Assembly: GCA_001692895.1 (NCBI GenBank)
Contig: KV748188.1
Location: forward strand, 2,294,001 to 2,358,000
Source of the DNA: Cenococcum geophilum 1.58
Taxonomy: Eukaryota > Ascomycota > Dothideomycetes > Gloniales > Gloniaceae
DNA: 64,000 bases
Reading direction: 5' to 3'
Positions 45,601-56,930 of this stretch are shown piece by piece; the stretch's first letter is position 1, and each line of letters opens with the position of its first letter. The notes beneath the pieces were generated by a model. It was not told the origin of the DNA, ran no database searches, and worked only from the letters and a program-made list of their open reading frames with translations. A program made the position numbers and the translations under genes.

Positions 45601-47919
45601 TATACTATTATACCTTTTAACGTATATAACGGCCTAGGCATCTTTTAAAGCTATATTAATAATGCCTTATAGAACTACCTTAATAACTTCTGCTCTGCGT
45701 ACCTAGACGATATACTTATTTATAATAATAACCCTTTTAAGTATACTAAACACGTTTAAAAGATTCTATAGCGCCTTAGGGATATAGGACTTTATATTAA
45801 TTTAAAGAAATATAAATTCTTAGTTATAGAAGTAAAATACCTTAAACTAATTATTACTACTAAGGGTGTCCGCATAGACCCTAAAAAGGTATATATAATT
45901 ACTAAATAGTAAGCCCCTAACTATATTAAGGATATATAAGCCTTCTTTAGTTTTGCTAACTTCTATTAGAAATTTATATATAACTTCTTAGGCATAGTAG
46001 CACTATTTATAGCAATAATGCGAACGAAGGGCCTTTTTATAAAAGGAAGAAAAATATACCTACGCTTTACCTAGACGCCTAAATATAAGAAGGCGTTTTA
46101 AGACCTTAAAAATGCCTTTACTAAAGCACCTATCTTAGCCCACTTTATACTAGGATAATAACTCTATCTTAAAACCAACTCCTTAAACCATATTAATATA
46201 GGCGTCCTCTCCTAAATAGGTAATAACGGTTTCCTTTACCTAGTTGTATTTTACTTATCTAAGCTTATACTATAAAAGTATAACTATAAGATCTATAATA
46301 AAGAACTCCTTATAATTATATAAGCGTTTAAAGAATTTTAACTAGAACTCTCCTTAGTAAAGCCTAACTAGCTAACTAAAGTCCTTACGGACTATTATAA
46401 CCTTAAGTACTTTATAATTATAAAGTAGCTAAACTAACGCAAAATATATTAGAACGAGTTTCTCTCTAGTTTTAACTTTAAAATTATATATAGACTAGGA
46501 GTATAAGGTACTAAACCTAATAGCCTAATATACTGCTTGCAAGACCTTTCTTAGTTTAAAAATAACTCTTATAATTAGTTCTAACAATAGATAATCCTAA
46601 AAGTATAAAATTTAGCCCTAGGTATACTACCTATAATAGAGCTAACTATACCTTAGCTTTATATTATAAGACTAAAATTACCTTCTAAAATTAATAAGCT
46701 TATTACTACGGCATATAACACCTCTATTAACCTATTACTATATTAACTTATTACCGTAAAGACCGCTAGCGCCTGTATACTACCTACTAACTTCTAAAGC
46801 TTAGGCTAGATTAATATAGTAGCCTTAAAAGTAAAAGAGAATAGGCTCTATTACAGAAGTTGCCTATTTATCCCTAACTTAGAAAATCTAGAATGTTAAT
46901 TAATCTAAATAGCCTATAACCTTTAATTAAGCGGCTACCTAAGTAAAGGAGAAACCTACGAGCTTCTTAGCCGATACTACTTTTGGCTAAAAATAATAAA
47001 CTTAGTTAAACGCTTTATAGGCGCCTACTATAGTTATAAACGCGCTAAGGCCTTTAATATAAAGTACTAAGGACTGCTATACCCTCTACTAGTACCTATA
47101 TAACGATAGGCAGATATTACTATAGATTTTATTATTAACTTACCACCCTATAAATAATACGGCCATACCTATAAAAACATCCTTATAATAATATGTCGAC
47201 TTATAAAAGAGCGCCACTACGTCTTAACTAAAGGCGTAGCCGTTAGCGATGTTACTAACGCCTTCCTTTATAAAGTTTACTAACTATATAGGTTACCTAA
47301 CTCGATTACGTCTAACTAAGGTATATAATTTAACTCTAATATATAGAGACAAATCTGCTAACGCCTTAGTATCTCCGTTAAGATGTCTATATCCTTTTAT
47401 TATAAAACTACTAGGCAACTAGAAAACGCTAATGCTAGCATAAAAGCGTACCTATAATAGGTAGTCGCCTATAGTTAAGATAACTAGGTAGATTACCTTT
47501 TACTAGGTAAATTTATAGCGAATAACTACGTCTTAACCACTATAGGACTTACCCCGTTCTTTGTAAATAAGGGTTATTACCCTTAATCCGGTATAGAGCC
47601 ACTAGAACCTATTAATAAGAAACTGCTATATAGAAAACGCCTTAAGATACTACTTACTAACTAGTATGCAGACTATATAAAAAATCTACTTAACTACTAT
47701 AAGGGAGAAATGGCCTAGGCTTAAGTAAAGTAGGCCTACTTTACTAACTGCTATAAAACGCCACTACTAAAAATGCGTGTTGGCGACTGGGTATAGCTAA
47801 ATATACGCAATATCTTTACGTAAAGGCCTATAAAGTCACTTAATTATAAGAACCTCGGCCCCTATCTAATTAAATAAGTTATTAATAGGGGAGCTGTATA
47901 TAAGCTAGATGTCACGGAG
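42637..47919 (+). pseudogene. Second G2 copy: leader, gag, protease, RT, RNase H, integrase
   Basis: 5' half 42637-45230 duplicates the first copy. RT begins at about 45380 (LLTKKLKGGI, then YINHRGLNAIIIKN) and keeps the catalytic motif AYLDDILIYNNN (about 45697). After it come INLKKYKFLVIEVKYLKLII (about 45800), RNase H (about 46140-46420, LKTNSLNHINIGVLS), the integrase zinc region (about 46930, GYLSKGETYELLSRYYFWL), and the integrase core (DITIDFIINLPPY about 47110, KMRVGDWVQLNIRN-like about 47770). It is then cut by G3 at LDVTE-type sequence (47919) and resumes at 53786 (LDLPT...). Many TAG stops remain. Confidence 0.8.
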
Positions 47920-48247
47920 TAAGTATAAGCGGCGATAATATATAGCAAAGTAGGTATTATTAAGCTATGTATATAAACTGTGTAATAAGGTTAAAACATT
48001 ATATAAGGAAAGAAGGTAAGAAAATGGGAAGAAAGGGTATATATTATTAACTTAGTTGTTTAATCAATACGTATACGGAGCAGAATAGGATTTAAGATAT
48101 AGTCCTGGCAGAACTTAGTAGAACTTAGTAGAACTTAGCAGAATATAGCAGAATATAGCAGATTACCGTTATATTGCTATAGGTCGCGGCAAATTACGGT
48201 AGAAATAGGTAAATGTGTATAAGGTATTACGGGGGTATCCTATAACA
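47920..48247 (-). repeat. G3 LTR, left copy (3' LTR of the minus-strand element, 328 bp)
   Basis: Runs from TGTCACGGAGTAAG to CCTATAACA. Internal short repeats CAGAACTTAGTAGAACTTAG are visible at about 48108-48150. Confidence 0.88.
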
Positions 48248-48260
48248 GTACCCCCCCTTT

Positions 48261-51200
48261 AAACTTAAGCTTCTGCGAGGTAGGGCTGTAGTAGTTCTAG
48301 GTAGAGTTTATAAAAGTCTTTTATAGCTTATATAAGTCCTATAGAGTTAACGGGTTCCTATAAGGGCTTAATAAAGCCTCTCCATTTTATAAGATATATA
48401 TATTAGCGTTTCCGTTTATTATACTTAATATTATTAATTCTTTTAATAAAGTACTCGTTCTTACCATCCACTTTAACTAGTAGGGGAGGGTCTTATATCT
48501 ATCTAGGCAGGGCGTTTAATACGGGGGTAGTAGGGTAAAGGACTAACGTATAGAATATAGGGTGGATTTTAACCGTATTAGGGAGCTTTAGTTAGTAGGT
48601 ATAAGAGGAAACAACCTTCTTAATCTTATAAGGGCCAGCATTCTTCTAATTAAGTTTCTTAGTAGGTCGTTTTATATTTAGGTTTTTTATATCTAGCTAG
48701 ACAAAGTTACTAATTTAGTTAGCTAGTGCTAGGATCTATTTCTTATTCACTGCGGCTTTATAGACAGATTAGGCCTATATAATTTTATTAGTAAGGAACT
48801 ATTATAGTTCCTCCATCTTCTTTATTAATTTATTTACTTCTATAACTTATAAGGCGTAATAAGCGGGGCGAGGAATATTACTAAAAGGTTTAAAACCCAT
48901 TTATAGGTATTAGCTGTAATTGGCTAGAAACAGGGAGACCTTTATAGTTTCCGAGACGGAATTATTTATAGTAAACTTAGTAAATATAAGCCAGTTAATC
49001 TAGCTATCTTATAAATATAATATATATATATCCGGATATATTGTTTTATTATAGCGTTTATATATTCCGTTTAACCGTCTATTTCCAGGTAATATATAAT
49101 AGATAGCAGTGCTTTAATATAGAGTTAGGTACTTAGTTCTTTCCAAAATACAAAGATAAACTAGCTGCCTTTATCGGAAATAATTATTTTAGGGAGTCTA
49201 TAGAGTTTCCATATATAATCTAGGAATAGTTAGGTAATAGTAGGCGTTAATATATTAGGGCAGGCGATTAAGTGCCTTATCTTAAATAGTCGGTCTATAA
49301 TTACTATAATATTTAATACAGCCTTTACTTATAGGGAGGTTAATAACAAAGTTAATTAAGATATCCTTTTATCTTCGGTCTAGAACAGGTAGTAGCTTTA
49401 GGAGGCCATTATACGTCTTATATAAAGCTTTAGCTTATTAGTAGATCTAGCAGCTAGAGATATACCTTTATATCGTATTATATATATTCAGCCAATAGTA
49501 TTTTTATTAAAGCAGTTTTAGGGGTTTTCCTTAGCCCGGGTAGCTAGCTACTAGTAAATTATATATATATTTAAGGAGCTTAAGCTTAAGTTTATTATAG
49601 TTAGGTATAACTAGGCGGTTCTAGTAATATAAGCGGTTTCTATAGGCTTTATATTTACTTAGGGAAATCCTTTTAAAGCGTCTAATGCTATCTTACATTA
49701 GCTTAAGCGTCTTTTAGATGAACTCGTTATTTAGGTATTTATTAACTATAATCTGTTTAATTAATTAATTAGTTATTTTAAGGACGTATACTATAAGATC
49801 TTTAGTAGGAGGGTTAAATAGTTTAGGGCGAAGTAGGGTCTAATTTTAGTAAGAGCGTACTTCTTTTAGGGCTGGCGCGTCTTGCAAGCGTTAGGTTAAG
49901 GCGTTAGGCTTCTAACCTTATATACCTAGGTAGTATATAATTAAGAATCGGAAACAAAACAGATATTCTAACTAGTGGGCCTAACAATAACTTAGCTATT
50001 TCGTGGTTGTGAAGTACTATAGGTTCTTATAGTCGCTAAAGACCTTAATTGGAAATCCAGCGCCTTCTAGTTTAGGTCGCCATTGTTTAAAATATCTAAT
50101 AATAGCTAATAATTCCTTATCGTAGATCTCGTAGTTATATTTAGCTAGGCTTAGTTGTTTTAAGAAGTATACTATAGGGTATAATACTCTATCCTTGTTA
50201 TATTAAGATAGGATACCTTTAGTAATATAGTTAGATAAGTCGGCTTCTATAATACTTATTTAGTTTAGGTTAAAGTATTAGAGTATAGGCGCAGTAGTAA
50301 ATATAACCTTTAAATAGGTAATGGCCTTTTTATATTCCTTATTAAAGACAAAGACTTTATCCTTTTAGGTTAGAGCTATAAGGGGTAAAACTAGGGTGGA
50401 GAAGTTATTAATAAACTATTGGTAAAAATTAGCAAATCCTATAAAGGCTCTTACGTCCTTAACATTCTTAGGTTCTTACTAGTTTACAATTACTTTAACT
50501 TTCTTTAGGTCTATTTATATACCGTTTATAAAAATAAGGAATTTAAGGTATAGGACTTCTGTCTTATAAAACTTATATTTATCTATATCTAATTATAGAC
50601 TAGCTCTATATAGGGCTTATAGGATAAGGTTAACGTATTTCCAATACTTAGTTAAATTATTACTATATATTAGGATATTATTAATATAAGCAGTATAGAA
50701 GATATCTAGGTAGGGATATAAGGTATTATTTATATAATATTAAAACGAGCTCGGAGCGTTTATAAGGCTAAAGGGTATTACTAAGTACTTAAATAGTCTA
50801 TATTAGGTACGGAATATAGTAAGCTATTTATCTCTTTTTGTAATATAGAGACGGTTAAATATAAAGATAATATTAAGCTTTATATAGTAACAAGCCTTAC
50901 TTAGTTGGTTTAGCGTCTCTTATATTAATAGGATCGGATATTAGTTCTTAACGGTAATAGCGTTAAGAGCTTAGTAGTCTATATAGAAGCGTAGACCGCC
51001 GCTGGGCTTCTTAATAAAGATCACTAGTGCGGCTATAGGTAACGAGCTTACTCTAATAAATCCTTTGCTTAGGTTCTCGTCTAAATACTTTTATAACACT
51101 TAGAGTTTATTTTAGGATATTCTATATAAGGGTCTAAATCTAGGCCGCTTTCCTTCTTTAAGTATAATTTTATAGTTATATAGTCGGTGTTCCGGTAGCT

Positions 51201-53435
51201 TATTAGCTTCCTTTTATAAGAATGCATCTAGGCAATAATAATACTCTACTAGTACCTTTATAGTAGGGTTAGTGTGCTTCTTTAGTGCTAAGGCCTTCTT
51301 GATATTAGCTATAGTAATAGCAAAGATTATATATTTAGGTTTCTTAGCAAGTTATACTAATGGAGTAGCTCTAATTATATGGATATCTAGGGTGTTAAGC
51401 TCGTTTGGGTTGTCTATAGTTACTTATTCGGGTTTAGGTTTAGTATTAGGTATAGAGTTAGTATTAAATTTAGGTTTAGGTTCTTTAAGTATTCTTTTTA
51501 TTATAGGGTACTAGTTTTTTTGGTAGTTTTATATACTAAGCTTAAGCTTCTGCTTAGTTTAGGGCGGTGTAATACTTAGTAACAACTTATGAAATTTAGT
51601 GGAATTTTCGGATCCTTAGTAGATGTCGGTGGATTTCTTATATTAGTAGAATTTAGTAGATTTCTTAGGCGTAGAGTGGATATTAGTAAAAATCTTAGGC
51701 TAGTAAATCTTAGTGGATTTCCTAAATTTTAGTTTAGGGTTAGAGCGGTGCGTTATAGAGCATTCTTACTTATATTATAAGGCGGTAAATAAAAGCTTAA
51801 GGTTATTCTAATTAATAGTTACTTTATATAGCTTTATCTAGAGTTGTTTAAGGATTACTAGGTAACCTAGGGTAGTAATAAAAAGCCTAATTAGTTCTTT
51901 ATAGTTTAGGTATTAGAGTCTTAGGTATACTATATAAGTAATTTAGCCTAAGACAGTGCGTTTACTATTAAATCTAAATACGTTAATATACCGGTTAAGG
52001 GGAGTTAGGGTAAACCCATTATCTTACGCAAAGATTTTATTAATAAATCCTATATTACTAGCTCCTATATTAATTAGGACTCAAGTATTAGCTTATTAAT
52101 TATTTTACTAAACGCGGCAGTTAACGGTTATACTATAATCCTAAGAGTTAGAGTTTGTAATATCTAAAGTATTTAATAAAATCCTAAGATAGAGTTGTCC
52201 TAAAGAGCGACTTAGCTCTAGGACCTTCCTTTTACAGGTAATTAGGGCGGAGTTCTCGTAGTATATTAGTTATAGCTTTGTCCTTATAAGTAGTGCTTAC
52301 TAGGTATAGGGCTAGAACTAGATAAAAAAGGCCGTAAGTAATAACTTAAGGTTAGGCGAGGTGGATAGTTGCTAAAATTAGCCGTTTATAAATTGTTTTA
52401 GGGCGTAGGTAAAGAAATAAAACAGTTTCTTAAGATATAGTCTTTACTTCCGCACTTAAAGCAAAGGCTTAGCTTAATACGTTATTCTTATTTAGAGGAC
52501 CCTAGTAGAGTATACTCTAGTATTCTAGTGTTAATATCTATGGCGTCTGGATCCTTACAAGTCTTAGGCGGCTAGGAGGCAGAGTATTAAGGTATATATT
52601 TTGGGATAAGGCGTAGTATATCGTTATATAAGCCGTTAATAATATTAGTATAGGCAGTAAGGGTATCTGGCAGCTTAACTCCTATAAGGGAAGCCTTTAG
52701 TTTAGAGTTTAGGGACTCTACTAGGCGATTAATTAAGGCGGGTTCGTTTTATCCAGTCTCTTTAGTATAGCGGTAGAATTTAATAAAATATAATAGAAAT
52801 CTCTTTAAGCCTTATATTATCTTATTTAGTTTTCTTTATACTATAGTAATTTGGTTAGGGTTGCCGTAAAATACTTCTAGTATAGTAACTAGATCTTTTA
52901 TAGTGCTCGGCTAAAATAGGTATATAGTTTCTGCAGCGTCTCTTATTAGGCGGCTTATAGCGTAACGTAGCTAGCTATTAGGAGTTAGGTAGCGATTAAT
53001 ATTACTATTTAGCTTGTTCTTAAGTTAGTTAAGGAAGGAGTATAGTTTACTCCTCTTACCTAAATAGGCGGGAGTATTAGGGAGATATTTGGTTAACTTT
53101 TTTTAGGAGTACTAGTTAGCGAATTTAGGGTTAAGGAGCTAGTTTTAGATATATTTTCTCTACCTAGTGTTTATAGGTTAATACCGGTGGCGGCAAGTAA
53201 GGGTAACAGTAGGGTAGACGGTAGGTTTTAGCGGATCTCTTTAATTTCTTTTTTTAGAGATTTAATTAACTTATAATATCGGGCTTTTTAATAGGCAAGG
53301 GTGTCCGTAAAGGCCTGTTGCAGAGTCTTTATTTATTTAGTAAATATAGCATATAGGTCTTTTATAGATATAGGGGCTTTTAGGTCGTTCTATGTGCTAA
53401 ACGGGGCGGTATAAGGTAGGTTTAATATAATATAG
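48261..53435 (-). pseudogene. G3 gag-pol remnant
   Basis: Read on the minus strand. gag lies right of about 52300: NPNQITIV (about 52850), LINRLVESLNSKLKASLIGV (about 52680) and the zinc knuckle CFKCGSKDYILRNC (about 52430), where His reads Tyr. RT lies at about 50780-51040 ([42 protein letters not shown]). RNase H and integrase regions follow towards 48300 but are heavily decayed. An open plus-strand stretch at 51272-51514 is antisense to this gene and is not called. Confidence 0.7.
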
Positions 53436-53785
53436 TATTACGGAGTAAGTATAAGCGGCAATAATATATAGCAAAGTAGGTATTATTAAGCTATATATAT
53501 AAACTGTGTAATAAAGTTAAGACGTTATATAAGGAAAGAAAGTAGGAAAACGGGAAGAAAGGGTATATATTGTTAACTTAGTTGCTTAATTAATATATAT
53601 ATAGAGTAGAATAGGATTTAGGACATAGTCCTAGCAAAACTTAGCAGAATTTAGTAGAACTTAGTAGAATATAGCAGAATATAGCAGATTGCCGTTAGAT
53701 TGCTATAGGTCGCGGCAAATTACGGTCTCGTAGACGGTAGAAGTAGGTAGGCGTGTATAAGGTATTACGGGGGTGTCCTATAATA
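53436..53785 (-). repeat. G3 LTR, right copy (5' LTR of the minus-strand element, 350 bp)
   Basis: Starts TATTACGGAGTAAG, a C/G-to-T/A version of the other copy. It has about 14 extra bases (CTCGTAGACGGT region, about 53726) and ends CCTATAATA. Confidence 0.88.
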
Positions 53786-54466
53786 CTAGAACTCCTACCT
53801 ACCTTAGCCACCTATAGGATATAGCCTATATTTTACCTATAGCTACTACACCTTTATTAGCCTAACCCCTTACTAGGGTAGATATAGCCTAAACCCCTAT
53901 TAGTACTAATCTAAGACAAAAACAAAGATAAGAACTATAAGGAGTAGACCGTTAAACAAATTATTAACTCTAAATACTTTAGTAAAGGTAAAGGATAACG
54001 GCTTTACTATAGAGCTATATATATAGGATTTAATATAAATTAGCTAGAATAGCAATTATAGGAAGGCTTTAAAAATGCAAAGGATTTAATTAGTAACTTT
54101 TATTATATAAACCTATAAAAACCGGGCTTAAGTAAAGATTTTATACCTAATCCTCTATAGGAGCCCTTATAGAGTTAAACCATTATATATTACTATATAA
54201 GGGTAAATTACTATTAAATTGCATTAGATTGCGGCAAAGTGCAATTATATAACTAAAATATTATTAAAATATCTAGGAACTTTAACTAGCAGTTAAAGTT
54301 ATTTAATTAGTTGGATTTTTAGGTGCCAAGCCTTATTATATAACGTTGTTTTAAGCCTTTAGCAATACCCCCCTTTTTCTTTTTTTCTATACCTTAAGTG
54401 TCCCTTTTATATATATATAGTAACCACAGCGTTACCGGAGCTCCGCCTCTATAAAAAGGGGGGTAG
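53786..54466 (+). pseudogene. 3' end of G2 after the G3 insertion
   Basis: Begins with the second CTAGA copy and continues the end of pol (HLSHL, then DIAYILP), followed by about 500 bp of non-coding sequence. The polypurine tract is at about 54450-54463. Confidence 0.65.
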
Positions 54467-54659
54467 TATTACGGAACCCTACCGTAAGGGCCTCCATAGG
54501 AGAGCCCTATGCTCTTATATACACCTCGCGTATAGCTTATATTAGCTACACGTAGGTATATTACCTCCTTACGCCCTTAGCCCTTATAATTAATCGCGTA
54601 ATGTTTTATAAACTCCTTAAATATATACGCTCTATAGCCACTACCCTTATTCCGTAACA
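54467..54659 (+). repeat. G2 LTR copy 3 (193 bp), 3' LTR
   Basis: TATTACGGAACCCTACCG at the start and CCGTAACA at the end. It is followed by CTTAG, identical to the five bases before LTR copy 1. Confidence 0.88.
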
Positions 54660-54664
54660 CTTAG

Positions 54665-55297
54665 CGTCTTTATAAATTTAGCATATATTATTATAGCAAA
54701 ACTATTAATTAAACCTTCTTTTATTCCTTATAGTATACTATTATCGCTCTAAATATATATATCTTCTACTAATTAGTTCCCTTTATCGCGTAGTTACTTT
54801 AACACCCTCTATAGTCTCTAGCGAAATAACTCTATTTTCTGCAATTTATATAAGCTCTATTTTTAAACAACTTTTCTTACTATAGAGTCCGCCTAAACGT
54901 CTTCTACTACTAAGATCTCTAGTTTAGCCTCTATTCCTTAGTCCTATAATTATTTAATCCCTCCTTTAGGATTTTATAGTTTCTTATTTTATTATCTTAA
55001 CTCTTTAATACCGCCTAGGTTTATTGGCTCTACGCTATACTATAGCTTAAATACCTATTATAATGTCCATCTTGTATACGTCGGTCCCTATAGTATTCTA
55101 CTAAACTTATTGCTTTAGTACAGCTAGTTATCTACTTTAATAGCTTATTTAATTAGTTCTCTTATATTATTTAAGCCTTCTATTAGTATTATAATTATTT
55201 AAACTTTAGCCTTTAGTCTCCTTCTATACTAAGCTATTAAAGTCCCTTAGTTCTACTTAGTTTATATTACTAGTATTTAAAACTATGTTATATAATC
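54665..55297 (-). pseudogene. gag-like remnant of an older gypsy element, left part
   Basis: On the minus strand, AIKVDN followed by LY (about 55140) resembles the AIKIDNRLYER motif of fungal gypsy gag proteins. Stretches such as SLYKLQKIELF and LRDKGN with LVEDIYI lie downstream of it. It is full of stops, and no LTR was found. The LINE insertion separates it from 60593-60960. Confidence 0.35.
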
Positions 55298-55317
55298 TAT
55301 TACTAATTCCCTTTATA
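55298..55317 (+). repeat. LINE target-site duplication, left (20 bp)
   Basis: TATTACTAATTCCCTTTATA; the right copy at 60573-60592 differs at one position (C to T). Confidence 0.8.
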
Positions 55318-55549
55318 AAAAGCCGTAACAGCAGCGAAACTAGCCCAAAAACCACTTAATAAAGCAACCCGATATCGGAATCCTATTCCCCGCACTAAGA
55401 AACCCCATAAAACCACGCCGCCCCCCATCTAGAGCATAGGGGACAATAGAGGGGCGTAGGCTCCCCGCCGAAGTCGTAAGAGTCGCGACGTATAGGAGCC
55501 GAACCACGAACCAGGTGGGCAATAACGCGAAAAGGATAGCTGCTAGTAA

Positions 55550-56930
55550 TAGTAAAAACTAAAGGAAATACTTAAACGAATTAAAGACAATCTTATAAAA
55601 GAGGAGAAAGAAACTCTACGGCACTAGATACTTGCCTCTATTTAAGAGGCAATATAGTATATTAAAGCCCTTTTAATATATTTAGTCCCCTAAATAACCT
55701 AAGAATAAAAGACTAAGGCCTAGCTTAACCGAATTAAAGCTAGTATTAAGAAAATCTAAAAAGAAACGCGTAAAGGAGGACCCTTAGGCCTAGGAGTTTC
55801 CCTAGTACAGGTTTAAACCTAGGCAGCTATCGCTGCGCAGGCGGCCTATACGGTAAACGTAGTCGCGGCACCATAGAGAGCGAGTATACGCGTCCGGCTT
55901 AAGGAGCCCTAGGGCTATAAACTAGGGGAGCTTCTTAAGACTATTTAGAGAATAATACTAAGCGCATACGCCGTATATACCCTTAATAGTAGGGACATAG
56001 ATGTCTATATCCCCTTCTAAATAATAAAGGACTAAATCCTAAACAGGCTAGACGCGCTAGGACTTAGGATACTAAGGAAAAATTATCTCCTAGAAGTACT
56101 GGGAGTCCTACTTAAGACTCTAATTAATAGCAGAAGGGATATAGACAATTTAGAATTAACTTAATCCATTTATAAAGCTACAAAGCGCCTTATGCTTAGG
56201 ATAGCTATTAGCCAAATCTAATAGCTATACAACCCTAAAGCGTAGGCGAAACGCTAGGCAAACTTTAATAGCGCCTAAAGAGAACCTAAGAAGACTAGGG
56301 GAATAATTATAATTGGTGTCCTAACCTAAGTAATTTAGCAAAAGATTGTAAAAAGTAGGATAGTTATTAAATCCTAGCTTTTTAAGACTAGGCTATTTAA
56401 GAATAGCGTAATTATAAAGTAATGCTACCGCTATAATTAATAGGGGTATATATAAAGCGTATGCGGAAAGTAAATAAAATATAGGCAATATATAGGACTA
56501 TATAATACTATAAATTGCCCTAAGAAAAGGGTATCCTATATTAACTGCGGTAAAGCCTATAAAGTATAGTAAAGAAAAGAGTATAGAACCTATTAAAGCT
56601 ACCTTAAAGGTATCTAAATAAAGAGGATAGCCCTCTTAACGCAGTCGCTCCGTATATAAGAAGCCGTAGAAATAATATACTAACCCTTAATACTAGGAAA
56701 CCTTATAATTAGCACTAATAAGAAAAGAGAACGGGAAATGTTTTACCTAGGGACCTAAAAATAACCACTTAAACGGGGACTAGGTAAACTATCTTTTATT
56801 AAAATAGTAAGTAGAGATAGATCATAATTAAGGCTCTAGCTTCGCGCTAATAGAGTAATAATAGTTAATAGCGAAAATAATAAGGAATAGGACACAGATA
56901 TACATAAGCCTATACCCACTTTAAATAAGT
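55550..56930 (+). pseudogene. LINE ORF1 (gag-like nucleic-acid-binding protein)
   Basis: Lys/Arg-rich coding remnant with two or three CCHC-type knuckles at about 56420-56600 (CYRYN, then SVCGK, YINCGKAYKV), where some Cys and His have become Tyr. Several in-frame TAG/TAA. The start is not certain. Confidence 0.6.

Larger units (their letters stand above)
47920..53785 (-). mobile_element. Ty3/gypsy LTR retrotransposon G3 on the minus strand, 5.9 kb, RIP-damaged
   Basis: LTRs at 47920-48247 and 53436-53785, with 5-bp duplication CTAGA (47915-47919 and 53786-53790). Minus orientation is shown by the polypurine tract complement GTACCCCCCCTTT directly inside the left LTR (48248-48260) and by coding on the minus strand. 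It interrupts the end of the G2 pol gene. Confidence 0.9.
32795..54659 (+). mobile_element. Composite Ty3/gypsy locus (G2 family) with three LTRs, 21.9 kb, host to three further insertions
   Basis: The outermost LTRs (32795-32987 and 54467-54659) are flanked by the same 5-bp duplication, CTTAG (32790-32794 and 54660-54664), so they belong to one insertion. Between them the order is LTR - 5' half - LTR (42444) - 5' half again - 3' half - LTR. The first 5' half is interrupted by a Copia element and a solo LTR; the 3' half is interrupted by gypsy element G3. A polypurine tract (TAAAAAGGGGGG) precedes only the last LTR. Removing later insertions leaves about 9.3 kb; one complete G2 unit would be about 6.3 kb. 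Confidence 0.85.

Noticed and set aside
51272..51514. 80-codon hydrophobic plus-strand frame in G3
   Set aside because: It is antisense to the minus-strand gypsy pol; the hydrophobic run comes from AT-rich codons.
55340..55522. 60-codon minus-strand frame in the 5' end of the LINE
   Set aside because: It lies in the element's GC-rich leader and is antisense to it, with no sign of coding.
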